Shown here piece after piece: positions 17,422 through 25,209 of a stretch of 64,000 bases of DNA. Every line of letters starts with the position of its first letter. Position 1 is the first letter of the stretch. The DNA is from Betaproteobacteria bacterium CG2_30_68_42 (GTDB lineage: Bacteria > Pseudomonadota > Gammaproteobacteria > Burkholderiales > Rhodocyclaceae). Made by a program: the position numbers and the translations under genes. The stretch covers positions 60,211-124,210 of the forward strand of contig MNXU01000074.1 of assembly GCA_001872285.1 (NCBI GenBank), written 5' to 3'. Under the pieces are notes generated by a model. It was not told the origin of the DNA and did no database searches. It worked only from the letters and a program-made list of their open reading frames with translations.

Positions 17422-18590
17422 GGCGTCTTGCGCAACGCGCGGAAGCGGATCAGTTCCGAGAGCCGGTAGCCGGTGTAGCGGCCGATCAGCACCTGGAGCG
17501 CGGCCACCGCCAGCAGCAGTTCCGGATACACGAAGAAGGCGAGCTGGAGCGCGTCCCAGTTGATGATCTGGTAGGTGATCGTGGCCACGGCCGCACTGCC
17601 CGCCGCCGTGCGCAGCGCCTCCCCGGTGCCGGCCTCCTCCAGGATGACGAAAAGGCGCTCGATGGTCATGGTCAGGATCACGAACGGAATCAGGCCGACC
17701 GCCATCAGTTCCCGCTGATCGCGGTAGCTGCCGGCGATGGCGATGAGCGTGAACAGGCCGACGACCAGCGTCAGCATCACCGACAGCCGCGGCACCAGCA
17801 GCAGGCGCAGCCGATCCACCCAGCGCCGCACGAGATAGCCGATCACGGTGACGCCGGCGAAGATGCCGAGGCCGTAGGTCAGCCCGGTGCTGCGGAAGGC
17901 GAGCGCCATCAGCACCGGCATGAAGATGCCGAAAGTGGGGAAGCCGATCACGTTGCGCAGCACGCAGATCATCAGCGCTCCGATCGGAACCAGCAACAGG
18001 ATGCGGAAGGTCTCCTGGAACTTCTCCGGCAGATGGAACAACGAGTAGCGGTCGAGAAATCGCTCCGAGGTTCGCACGCGCTCGTAGAGCACGCGCCACT
18101 TGCCGATCGTCTCCGGGGCGCGATCCCACGAGGCATCCGTCACGCGGCCGTTGACGACGTGGATCACCGGCAGACCGTCGGCGGTGACCGGCAGCAGGCG
18201 GGCCGCATCCGGCCGCGCGGCCGCGCGCGGCTTCGCGCCTGCGGCCTGCACCAGCACGGCGCGATAGGAGATGAATTCGTCCTCGTGGGTTGCGGTTCCC
18301 GACCACACCCCGCTGCGCCGCCAGCCTTCGCGCACGAGCTCGAACGTGAGCAGCCCCGACTCGATGCGCTCCTCGGTCACCGTGTAGTCGCCGCGCTCCT
18401 CGGGCAGCGCGACCTCGATGCGGATGTCCTTGCCCGGCTCGCCCTTGACCAGCGCCTGGATCGTCAGATTCCAGGCCAGCGCGGTCGAGCCAGGGAGGGC
18501 AGGGTAGTCGAGGAACAAGACGCGATAGCCGAGCAGGCTCGCGCAGATCAGCAGCAGGAGAACCGCGAGGAGAACCGCCGGTCGCTTCAC
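17418..18590 (-). CDS. 7TM membrane protein of the transglutaminase-7TM family, short form
   Basis: 390 residues from a GTG that overlaps the upstream stop (GTGA). An N-terminal membrane anchor (LLAVLLLLICASLLGYRVLF) is followed by a periplasmic segment (about 30-190). The conserved YSLFHLPEKFQETFRILLLV comes next, then about seven hydrophobic helices ending in ELLLAVAALQVLIGRYTGYR. This matches the family described as inactive transglutaminase fused to seven transmembrane helices. Relatives I remember are near 500 residues, so the transglutaminase-like core seems largely missing here. It lies between the retropepsin-like and ligase-like genes, the normal order of this conserved trio. Confidence 0.75.
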   Translation of the reverse strand: MKRPAVLLAVLLLLICASLLGYRVLFLDYPALPGSTALAWNLTIQALVKGEPGKDIRIEVALPEERGDYTVTEERIESGLLTFELVREGWRRSGVWSGTATHEDEFISYRAVLVQAAGAKPRAAARPDAARLLPVTADGLPVIHVVNGRVTDASWDRAPETIGKWRVLYERVRTSERFLDRYSLFHLPEKFQETFRILLLVPIGALMICVLRNVIGFPTFGIFMPVLMALAFRSTGLTYGLGIFAGVTVIGYLVRRWVDRLRLLLVPRLSVMLTLVVGLFTLIAIAGSYRDQRELMAVGLIPFVILTMTIERLFVILEEAGTGEALRTAAGSAAVATITYQIINWDALQLAFFVYPELLLAVAALQVLIGRYTGYRLSELIRFRALRKTP

Positions 18591-19114
18591 GGACGTTGCG
18601 CGGGGCAGTGCGGGGGCGCGGTGTGCTGCCGTTGCACATCCACCAGGAAGTTTCCTTCCAGCGTGTTGCGGCCGATGAGCAGCGGAAACTTCAGCCCCGC
18701 CCGGTCGTCGAGGTTGACCCGGGTGTGCAGCCGCTTCGATCCCACGCAAAGGTCCATCTCGACCACCGGCCGCCTCTCGGTTCCGAGGTTGCTGTGCACG
18801 TTCACCCAGCTCACCACACGCATGCGCAGGAGCATTGTGCCGTATTCCTCCGGCAGGCGGAACTGCGCCACGCGATCCTTCACCGAAAGCTCTCGCGCAG
18901 CCAGCGAAGACTTGGCCGCGCCGGTATCGACACGCGCCGGCAGCGTCACCCCCGCGGCCGGCAGCGCGACATCCTCCACCGCTCCGATCACCACGAGATC
19001 CGCAGCGCCCGCCGCCATGCCGGAGCCGGCGAGCGCGATGACGAGCAGCGCGGCGACGGCGCGGCCCCCGGCGTCGCCCTCGCGTCCGGCCGGTGTGTGC
19101 GGCTGTGTCGCCAT
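18587..19114 (-). CDS. Retropepsin-like aspartic protease (ATP-dependent zinc protease / RimB family)
   Basis: 175 residues from ATG 19114, with a signal sequence or anchor (AVAALLVIALAGSGMAAGA). The protease core has the aspartic-protease motif ARVDTGAAKSSL, the flap region and the C-terminal FPLLIGRNTLEGNFLVDV, as in the COG4067 family. That family was named ATP-dependent zinc protease but has a retropepsin fold. An ATG at 19129 would add five residues, but it falls inside a TATGAT promoter-like element. It is the first gene of the trio with the 7TM and RimK-like proteins, which suggests a periplasmic peptide or peptide-tag processing role. Confidence 0.85.
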   Translation of the reverse strand: MATQPHTPAGREGDAGGRAVAALLVIALAGSGMAAGAADLVVIGAVEDVALPAAGVTLPARVDTGAAKSSLAARELSVKDRVAQFRLPEEYGTMLLRMRVVSWVNVHSNLGTERRPVVEMDLCVGSKRLHTRVNLDDRAGLKFPLLIGRNTLEGNFLVDVQRQHTAPPHCPAQRP

Positions 19115-19160
19115 GGGATGCCGTATCATAGCCCGGCGAATGCGATTTCGGAAACCGTCG

Positions 19161-19799
19161 ATGAGCTTTCCCGATGCCAGGGATTTCTGGAACCAGCGCT
19201 TTGCGCGCGAGGACTACCTGTTCGGCACCGCGCCGAACTGCTTCCTCGCCTCGCAGCGTTACCGGCTCGTGCCCGGCATGCATGCACTTTCGGTCGCCGA
19301 CGGTGAGGGTCGCAATTCGGTGTGGCTCGCGGAGCAGGGTCTGGAGGTCACGGCGGTCGAGTTCTCTCCGGCCGCGGTGGAGAAGGCGAAGAGACTCGCC
19401 GAGGAGCGCGCGGTGGCCCCGCGGTTTCACGTCGCAGACGTGTTCGCGTGGGAGTGGCCGCGCGGGGGCTTCGACATCGTGGCCGCGATTTTCATCCAGT
19501 TCGTTGCGCCCGGCGAACGCGAGGCGCTGTTCGCCAAGATGATGCAGGCCCTGAAACCGGGCGGTCATCTCCTCCTGCAGGGCTACACGCCGAAACAGCT
19601 CGAGTACCGCACGGGCGGCCCGCCCCATGTGGAGAACCTGTACACGGAGGCGCTGCTGCGGCAGGCATTCGCGGACTTCGAGATCGTGGAGCTGCGCGAA
19701 CACGAGGACGAACTGGCCGAGGGTGACGGACACTGCGGCCGCTCGGCGCTGATCGACCTGGTGGCACGCCGGCCACTTGCCGGGGACACGGAACGATGA
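19161..19799 (+). CDS. SAM-dependent methyltransferase, TehB-like
   Basis: 212 residues from ATG 19161 (MSFPDARDFWNQRFAREDYL). An in-frame ATG at 19140 is possible; neither has a clear Shine-Dalgarno. Class I methyltransferase features: motif I HALSVADGEGRNSVWLAEQG, EVTAVEFSPAAVEKAKRLA (motif II), VFAWEWPRGGFDIVAAIF and LKPGGHLLLQGY (post-motif). The family resembles TehB/thiopurine-type small-molecule methyltransferases; the substrate is not evident. It diverges from the retropepsin-like gene and overlaps osmC by ATGA. Confidence 0.85.
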   Translation: MSFPDARDFWNQRFAREDYLFGTAPNCFLASQRYRLVPGMHALSVADGEGRNSVWLAEQGLEVTAVEFSPAAVEKAKRLAEERAVAPRFHVADVFAWEWPRGGFDIVAAIFIQFVAPGEREALFAKMMQALKPGGHLLLQGYTPKQLEYRTGGPPHVENLYTEALLRQAFADFEIVELREHEDELAEGDGHCGRSALIDLVARRPLAGDTER

Positions 19800-20260
19800 A
19801 TCAGGAACCCGGCATCACGCTGACCCACCAGGGCGGCTATCGATTCCTGATCGACTTCGCCCCGGCGGCTGCCAGCCTGCTCGCCGACGAAGCGGCGCCG
19901 CTCGGCGAGGGCGTCGGCCCCACGCCCGGCCAGTTGTTCGCCGCCGCCGTGGCGAACTGCCTCGGCGCCAGCCTGCTCTTCGCGTTGAAGAAGTTCAAAC
20001 AGGATCCCTCCGGCCTGCGCGCCGCCGCCACGATACGCACCGGGCGAAACGCGGAAAACCGGCTGCGCGTGGAGGAGATCCGGGTCGACATCGCGCTCGG
20101 CAGACCGGGCGGCGAGATCGAGCACCTCGCGCGCATCCTCGACCAGTTCGAAAATTTCTGCACGGTATCGCAGAGCGTGCGCGCGGGCATCCCGATCGCG
20201 GTCACCGTCACCGATGTCGGCGGCATCACCTTGAAAGGCGACGGGCGGGCAGCGCGATGA
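19796..20260 (+). CDS. OsmC family peroxide-reducing protein
   Basis: 154 residues, start overlapping the methyltransferase stop (ATGA). It contains both cysteines expected of the OsmC/Ohr fold, one in AAVANCLGASLLFALKK and one in FENFCTVSQSVRAGI, so thiol-dependent reduction of organic hydroperoxides or a related thiol chemistry is plausible. The Asp/Glu-rich first strand and GPTPGQLFAAAVANCL are typical of the YhfA-like OsmC subgroup. Coupling to a methyltransferase suggests shared regulation, perhaps in stress response. Confidence 0.88.
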   Translation: MNQEPGITLTHQGGYRFLIDFAPAAASLLADEAAPLGEGVGPTPGQLFAAAVANCLGASLLFALKKFKQDPSGLRAAATIRTGRNAENRLRVEEIRVDIALGRPGGEIEHLARILDQFENFCTVSQSVRAGIPIAVTVTDVGGITLKGDGRAAR

Positions 20261-20309
20261 CGGTGGCATGGCCCGCCGGAACGCGGTTCATCTTCAAACG
20301 GAGGACGAC

Positions 20310-20822
20310 ATGACTCGCAGACTCGGGATGTGCGTCGCATTGGCCGGTACATTCGCGGCAGGGCTGCACCCGGCGCAGGCCGCGGCAGCCGAGGCGACCT
20401 TCGGCGTGCGCCATCTGACGCCGGAGACGGCGCTGAAGGCTGCACAGGCGGCCTTGAAGCACTGCCGCGACGGCGGCTATCAGGTCGCGGTGGCGGTGGT
20501 GGATCGCGGCGGCGTGGCGCAGGTGATGCTGCGCGACCGCTTTGCCGGCGCCCATACGCCGAAGACGGCGACCGGCAAGGCATGGACGGCGGTGAGCTTT
20601 CGCACCGGCACGCTGGACCTGGCGCGCGAGACGCAGCCGGGAAAGCCGGCGAGCGGCATTCGCGATCTGCGCGGGGTGGTGATGGTGGGCGGCGGGCTGA
20701 TGATCGAGGGCGGCGGTGCGCTCGTGGGCGGCATCGGTGTGTCCGGCGCGCCGGGTGGCGAGATCGACGAGGCTTGCGCGAAGGCAGGGATCGACGCGAT
20801 CCGCGACGCCCTGGAATTCTGA
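20310..20822 (+). CDS. Exported GlcG/HbpS family protein
   Basis: 170 residues from ATG 20310, preceded by GAGGAC. It has a signal peptide (MTRRLGMCVALAGTFAAGLH, with AQA before the mature part) and then a single GlcG/HbpS (DUF336) domain: GGYQVAVAVVDRGGVAQVML, TATGKAWTAVSFRT, and GLMIEGGGALVGGIGVSGAP. Members bind heme or cobalamin-like ligands or are found with glycolate and aromatic catabolism genes; the exact role is not known. It follows osmC by 49 bases. The 129 bases after it hold nothing recognisable. Confidence 0.88.
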   Translation: MTRRLGMCVALAGTFAAGLHPAQAAAAEATFGVRHLTPETALKAAQAALKHCRDGGYQVAVAVVDRGGVAQVMLRDRFAGAHTPKTATGKAWTAVSFRTGTLDLARETQPGKPASGIRDLRGVVMVGGGLMIEGGGALVGGIGVSGAPGGEIDEACAKAGIDAIRDALEF

Positions 20823-20951
20823 GGCGCGTCGCGCCGAGGGCCTCATGCGCTCGAATTCCTTGCATGAGTCCCGAACGGCACCGCACCCGGGGGCTGGCGC
20901 GAGCCGGCCGGGCGGCGCTCGGCGCTCTTCGCCGCCGCACCGGCGTCCCGA

Positions 20952-22202
20952 TCAGGCACCGCCTGCGCTGCGGGAGCTCGTCCCTTCTCCGGCAGGATGC
21001 GCGCCGGTGATGAAGACCGTGCCGGTGAAGGCCGCGACCAGGGTGCCGTCGGCGCGCTCGACGTCGACGCGATAGACCGCCAGCTTGCGGGAGCGCGAGA
21101 TCTCGCGCGCGCGGGCGAGGAGGCGCTCGCCCTCGTGCACCGCGCTGTGGTAGGTGACGTGGGCGTCGATGCCCGCCGCGAGCCGCCCGCGGCTGTTCGA
21201 CGCCAGCCCGAAAGCGGTGTCCGCGAGCGCGAAAATGACGCCGCCATGGCAGGTGCCGTTGAAGTTGAGGTGCTGCGCGCGAATCGCGAGCGCGACTTCG
21301 GCGGCCCCCGGCCGGGCGCCGGCGAACTCGCCGCCGAGCGAGGTCACGAAGGGGTCGCGTGCCGCGAGGCGCGCGCAGAGCGCCGCGGTATCCGCGGTAT
21401 CCGCCTCGGCTTCGCGCGCCTGTAACCGGCGGCCGCAGCCGATTGCGCGCCGGTGCTCCTCGATCGCCTCCAGCAGTGCCTCCAGGCCGGTGCCCGCAGC
21501 CGCATCGACCTCGAGCACGCGCGGCTGCCAGGTGCCCGCGCCCGGATGCGCGCCCCCGTGGCGGCGCAGGGCGAGCATGTCGCGCAGCTCCGCCGCGGTG
21601 CGCCCTGCGAGCGGATGGTCGGCCTTGCTCACCACCAGCAGGTCGGCCAGTTCGAGGATTCCGGCCTTGAGTGCCTGGACCTCGTCGCCGAGCCCCGGCG
21701 GACACAGCACGACACGGGTGTCGGCGAGCCGCGCGAGATCGACCTCGGACTGCCCGGCGCCGACGGTTTCCACGATGACGGTGTCGAAACCCGCGGCATC
21801 GAGGAGGTCGACGACGGCGCCGGTCGAGGCCGACAGGCCGCCGAGCTGGCCGCGGGCGGAAAGCGAACGGATGAAACAGTTCTCGTGGCCGGCGTGGCTG
21901 CCCATGCGGATGCGATCGCCGAGCAGCGCGCCGCCGCTCACCGGGCTGGAGGGATCGACCGCCGCGACGGCCACCTTCAGGCCGCGCCCGAGGAAGGCGC
22001 CGAGGAGCGCGCCGATGAGGGTGGACTTTCCCGCGCCCGGTGCCCCGGTGATGCCGAGGACATGCGCGCGCCCGCAGCGGCCGCGAAGTGCGGCCCGCAG
22101 CGCGGCCGCGCCGCGTGCGTCGTTCTCCAGCATCGAGATCGCGCGCGCGAGCGCCGTGCGCTCTCCGGCCAGGATCGCGGCGAGACGGTCGGGGTGCGGC
22201 AT
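20952..22202 (-). CDS. MeaB-type G-protein chaperone fused to a PaaI-type hotdog thioesterase
   Basis: 416 residues in two parts. Residues 1 to about 260 are the MeaB/ArgK GTPase that loads and protects B12-dependent acyl-CoA mutases: Walker A GITGAPGAGKST (50-61), AAVDPSSPVSGGALLGDRIR, the switch VETVGAGQSE (144-153), and VSKAD (191-195). Residues about 280-400 are a PaaI-like thioesterase with the active-site loop NGTCHGGVIFALADTAFG (His-Gly-Gly at 319-321). MeaB proteins are normally free-standing and about 310-330 residues, so the C-terminal dimerisation arm appears replaced. The gene starts three bases after the mutase stop and closes the operon. Confidence 0.9.
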   Translation of the reverse strand: MPHPDRLAAILAGERTALARAISMLENDARGAAALRAALRGRCGRAHVLGITGAPGAGKSTLIGALLGAFLGRGLKVAVAAVDPSSPVSGGALLGDRIRMGSHAGHENCFIRSLSARGQLGGLSASTGAVVDLLDAAGFDTVIVETVGAGQSEVDLARLADTRVVLCPPGLGDEVQALKAGILELADLLVVSKADHPLAGRTAAELRDMLALRRHGGAHPGAGTWQPRVLEVDAAAGTGLEALLEAIEEHRRAIGCGRRLQAREAEADTADTAALCARLAARDPFVTSLGGEFAGARPGAAEVALAIRAQHLNFNGTCHGGVIFALADTAFGLASNSRGRLAAGIDAHVTYHSAVHEGERLLARAREISRSRKLAVYRVDVERADGTLVAAFTGTVFITGAHPAGEGTSSRSAGGA

Positions 22203-22205
22203 CGC

Positions 22206-23939
22206 TCAGATCATGGCCAGCGGCTGGCCAGTGCCCAGCTCGCGTCGCAGCCGCGCGCAGATCTCGCCGTGGGTGCAGCCGCTGCGTGCCGCCGCGACGA
22301 CCTGCTCGAAGGTGTTGGCGGTGTCGTCGTGCGCGGCGCGCGTGAGATCGTCGAGGGCGCGCGAAACCGCGGCGGCCGGGCGCCCCGCCTTCCATCTCCG
22401 GAAGGATTCGAGGTGGCTGCGCATGCGCGCCGGGTCGGGGCGCGGCTGCGCGAGGTGCGTCTGCCCCTCGTCCGGCTCGCGCCAGGCATTCACGCCCACG
22501 CACACCTGTTCGCCGGATTCGATGTGCTCCTGGAAGCGGCGCGCGGACTCGCCGATCATGCGCTGGACGAGTCCGGCTTCGACCGCGCGGTACATGCCTC
22601 CGGCATCCTCCACGATCGCCAGGGTGCGCTCGATCTCGGCCTCCATCCGGTCGGTGAGCTGCTCGACGTACCAGGAGCCCCCGAGCGGGTCGATGACGTC
22701 GGTGAGCCGTGCCTCCTCGCGCAGGATGTTCTGGGTCGCGACCGCGATGCGCGCTCCCGCCGGGCCGGGCGTCGAGAGCGCTTCGTCCCAGGCGTCGGTG
22801 TGCAGCGACTGGAGGCCGCCGAAGATGCCGGCCATCGCCTGCACCGCGACACGGGCGATGTTGTTGAGCGGCTGCGCTCGGGTGAGATCGACACCGGAGG
22901 TCTGGGCATGGAACTTGAAGCGCCACGCGCGCGCATCGCGCGCGCCGAGCGTGTCGCGGGCGATCCGGGTCCACAGCCGCCGCCCCGCCCGGAACTTGGC
23001 GATCTCCTCGAAGAAGCTGATCGAGACGTCGAAGAAGAAGGTGAAGCGCGGCAGGAACTCGTCGGGCCGCATCCCGCGCGCGATGCAGTCGCGCGCGTAC
23101 TGGATCGCGCTCGACAGCGTGAAGGCCATCGCCTGCGCGGGGGTCGCGCCGGCCTGCTGCATGTGCTGGCCGACCACGGACAGGGTGTTCCAGCGCGGCA
23201 TCCGGCCCATGCAGAAGGCGATCTCGTCGAGCAGCACGCGGCGCGAGCCAGGCAGCGAGAGCCGGAAGAACATGTGGTTGGCGACGCAGTGCGAGAGGTA
23301 GTCGCTCTGGTTCGAGGTCCCGGCGAGGCAGGCCGGATCGAGCCCGCGGCGCTCCGCGGCCACGATCAGGAAGGCGAGCAGCGTGAAGGGCAGGGGATCG
23401 TTGAGCGCGACCGAGGTGCGCGCGAGGTCCAGTCCGTCCAGGCAGGTCTCGAGATGCTCGACCGTATCGACCACCGTGCCGCAGGTGCCGAGCAGCTCCG
23501 CGGGCACCTCGTTCATGTCGAAACCGCGGAATACCGAGTTGCAGGGAATGAGCGAGACGGCGGTAGTGCCGCCCTCGATCAGCCTGCGCAGCCGCGCGTT
23601 GTAGTCCGCCGGGGTGCCGAGCCCGACGAGCTGGCGCTGGCTCCAGCTGCGACCGCGGTGCATGGTCGCGTAGATGCCGCGCGTGTAGGGCGGCTGGCCG
23701 GGGTATCCGATCCGATCGAGAAAACTCGGCGGCGCATCGGCGGGAACGTAGAGCGGTTCGATCGCGATCCCGGAGCGGTTGACGGCGTCGGGCTGCGCAC
23801 CCACGCTCGCCGCATATTCGGCGCGCCAGCGCTCGGCCGCCTCGCGCAGGCGGGATGCGTCCTCGGCGGACTGCCGTGCCGCCGGATCCGCGCCGGGAGC
23901 GGGCGACGCGGTGTGAACCTCCTGCGAGAGCCGGGTCAT
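22206..23939 (-). CDS. B12-dependent acyl-CoA mutase, catalytic (large) subunit, unusual specificity residues
   Basis: 577 residues from ATG 23939, with GGAGG six bases upstream. It is the TIM-barrel half of a methylmalonyl-CoA-mutase family enzyme: [20 protein letters not shown] near the front, [18 protein letters not shown] (catalytic-type His259), and [20 protein letters not shown]. The cobalamin domain is encoded separately. At the position that is Tyr in methylmalonyl-CoA, Phe in isobutyryl-CoA and Ile in 2-hydroxyisobutyryl-CoA mutases it has Leu104 (RQLVGLGTP). At the Arg/Gln position it has Asn221 (CVANHMFF). The usual DLPTQMGYDSDH stretch is replaced by [15 protein letters not shown]. 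Alignment is by eye. The substrate is unknown. Confidence 0.88.
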   Translation of the reverse strand: MTRLSQEVHTASPAPGADPAARQSAEDASRLREAAERWRAEYAASVGAQPDAVNRSGIAIEPLYVPADAPPSFLDRIGYPGQPPYTRGIYATMHRGRSWSQRQLVGLGTPADYNARLRRLIEGGTTAVSLIPCNSVFRGFDMNEVPAELLGTCGTVVDTVEHLETCLDGLDLARTSVALNDPLPFTLLAFLIVAAERRGLDPACLAGTSNQSDYLSHCVANHMFFRLSLPGSRRVLLDEIAFCMGRMPRWNTLSVVGQHMQQAGATPAQAMAFTLSSAIQYARDCIARGMRPDEFLPRFTFFFDVSISFFEEIAKFRAGRRLWTRIARDTLGARDARAWRFKFHAQTSGVDLTRAQPLNNIARVAVQAMAGIFGGLQSLHTDAWDEALSTPGPAGARIAVATQNILREEARLTDVIDPLGGSWYVEQLTDRMEAEIERTLAIVEDAGGMYRAVEAGLVQRMIGESARRFQEHIESGEQVCVGVNAWREPDEGQTHLAQPRPDPARMRSHLESFRRWKAGRPAAAVSRALDDLTRAAHDDTANTFEQVVAAARSGCTHGEICARLRRELGTGQPLAMI

Positions 23940-23952
23940 GGAAGGACCTCCG

Positions 23953-24378
23953 TCATCGGGCATCTGGGAAGCGAGTGGCGCGCACGCGAGCGGCGGCGGA
24001 GCGCACGAAGTCCGCGATTCGCGCGAGCGGGGCGCCGGGATGGAAGACCTGCGCGACCCCGGCTTCGATCAGCGCGGGCACCTCCTCGTCGGGAACGATG
24101 CCGCCGACGATGACCGCCACGTCGCCGGCGCCGGCCGCACGCAGCGCCTCGATCAGCGCCGGGACGATCAGGTGGTCGGTCGCGAGCGAGGAGATGCCGA
24201 TGACATCGATGTCCTCCTCGATCGCCAGCTTGACCACGGCGGGGATGTCCTGCCAGGGCGGCGTGTAGACGACCTCCATCCCGGCGTCGCGCAGGCAGGC
24301 GGCCACCACGCGGGCGCCGCGGTCATGGCCGTCGAGTCCGATCTTGGTGACGAGCACCCGTGGCCGCAGTTCCATCAA
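23953..24378 (-). CDS. Cobalamin-binding small subunit of the acyl-CoA mutase
   Basis: 141 residues; a complete B12-binding domain of the methylmalonyl-CoA mutase type. It has the DxHxxG motif as GLDGHDRG (His18 would ligate cobalt), the SxL segment [10 protein letters not shown] and the GG loop [11 protein letters not shown]. The separate small subunit is as in isobutyryl-CoA and 2-hydroxyisobutyryl-CoA mutases. The start overlaps the TetR gene stop (ATGA); a second ATG three bases later is equally possible. It is followed 13 bases later by the catalytic subunit. Confidence 0.93.
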   Translation of the reverse strand: MMELRPRVLVTKIGLDGHDRGARVVAACLRDAGMEVVYTPPWQDIPAVVKLAIEEDIDVIGISSLATDHLIVPALIEALRAAGAGDVAVIVGGIVPDEEVPALIEAGVAQVFHPGAPLARIADFVRSAAARVRATRFPDAR

Positions 24379-24965
24379 CGCTCACTCGCCCGAGGCGCGG
24401 GACGCAGCCGCTCGCCCAGAAGCCGCACGAACTGTCGCGCGATGCGGCGCGGGCTGTTGCGCCCCGGCCGGTACCAGGTCTGCGCCCAGTTCAGTGCGCC
24501 GAGCAGCATCAGGCGCAGTGCGCGCCGGTCGGTTCGCGCAGGCAGGGGCAGCGCGCGCACCAGGCCGGCGAACAGCGCATCGTAGGAATCGCGCAGCGCG
24601 GTGAGCCGCGCCGCGGCCCTGGGCGCATCGGCGGGCCTCACCCGGATGACGACCTGCGCGTAGTCGCCCTCCCCGAGCAGCGCTTCGAGGTGGGCGGCGC
24701 AGGCCGCTTCCAGCCGCCGCCAGGGATCCCTCTCCCGGTCCGCCGCTGCGAGGACCGCGTCGCTGATGCGCTTCACGCCCTGCGCATAGACCGCGACCAG
24801 CAGCGCCTCCTTGTTCGGAAAGTGGTAGTAGAGCGAGCCCGGCAGCATGCGCACTGCGCCGGCCAGCTCGCGCACCGAGCAGGCCCGCAAGCCCTTTTCG
24901 CCGAACTGGCGGGCCGCCGCGTCGAGCAGTTGCTGTGCACGGTTGTGACTGCGGCGAACGGCCAT
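24375..24965 (-). CDS. TetR family repressor of the mutase operon
   Basis: 196 residues. The N-terminal HTH is clear: LLDAAARQFGEKGLRACSVR, then LAGAVRMLPGSLYYHFPNKE. The C-terminal ligand domain is helical and typical of TetR proteins that respond to acyl-CoAs in fatty and branched-acid catabolism, but the ligand is not readable from sequence. It is the first gene of the operon and its stop overlaps the cobalamin-subunit start. A palindrome sits 15 bases before its start codon, consistent with self-repression of the whole operon. Confidence 0.9.
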   Translation of the reverse strand: MAVRRSHNRAQQLLDAAARQFGEKGLRACSVRELAGAVRMLPGSLYYHFPNKEALLVAVYAQGVKRISDAVLAAADRERDPWRRLEAACAAHLEALLGEGDYAQVVIRVRPADAPRAAARLTALRDSYDALFAGLVRALPLPARTDRRALRLMLLGALNWAQTWYRPGRNSPRRIARQFVRLLGERLRPAPRASER

Positions 24966-24979
24966 CGTCTCGAGAAAAA

Positions 24980-24993
24980 CAAACAGTTGTTTG
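24980..24993 (-). promoter_or_regulatory. Palindromic candidate operator for the TetR regulator
   Basis: CAAACA-GT-TGTTTG is a perfect inverted repeat of six bases around two central bases, lying between the TetR start (24965) and a possible minus-strand promoter (GATAAT read from 25003 to 24998, TTGACG read from 25024 to 25019, spacing 15). A repressor bound here would cover the expected transcription start. Confidence 0.55.
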
Positions 24994-25103
24994 GCAGATT
25001 ATCCAATCGCATGTGCGGCGTCAAGCGCGGGTGGAAAGAGCTGTCGCGGGTGAGAAGAGCGCAGGGAATTGTGCGCTGCACCTTCGCGGCGCCCGGTGCT
25101 TGA

Positions 25104-25133
25104 TACAATGAAGCCGGAGTTGCGCTTGATCAA
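25104..25133 (+). promoter_or_regulatory. Possible promoter with a downstream Fnr-like site for the Crp/Fnr gene
   Basis: TACAAT (25104-25109) could be a -10 box. Just downstream, TTGCG-CTTG-ATCAA (25120-25133) matches the TTGAT-N4-ATCAA box fully in its right half and 3/5 in its left half. The position would make it an autorepression site. The rest of the 244-base gap between the divergent TetR and Crp/Fnr genes shows nothing else. Confidence 0.35.
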
Positions 25134-25209
25134 GGCGTCGCGTAGTGTTACCGGGCGATCAGCGGCTTGCGGCCGCTGCATCGGCGGGTGAACGCGCAGG
25201 AGGAAAGGG

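Noticed and set aside
19837..22974. 1045-codon minus-strand frame spanning osmC, glcG and the mutase operon
   Set aside because: It runs through several real genes on both strands and has a composition typical of an off-frame translation.
22206..24378. Ordinary methylmalonyl-CoA mutase of the propionate pathway
   Set aside because: The Tyr and Arg that recognise methylmalonyl-CoA are Leu and Asn, the cobalamin domain is a separate protein, and no epimerase or propionyl-CoA carboxylase is nearby.
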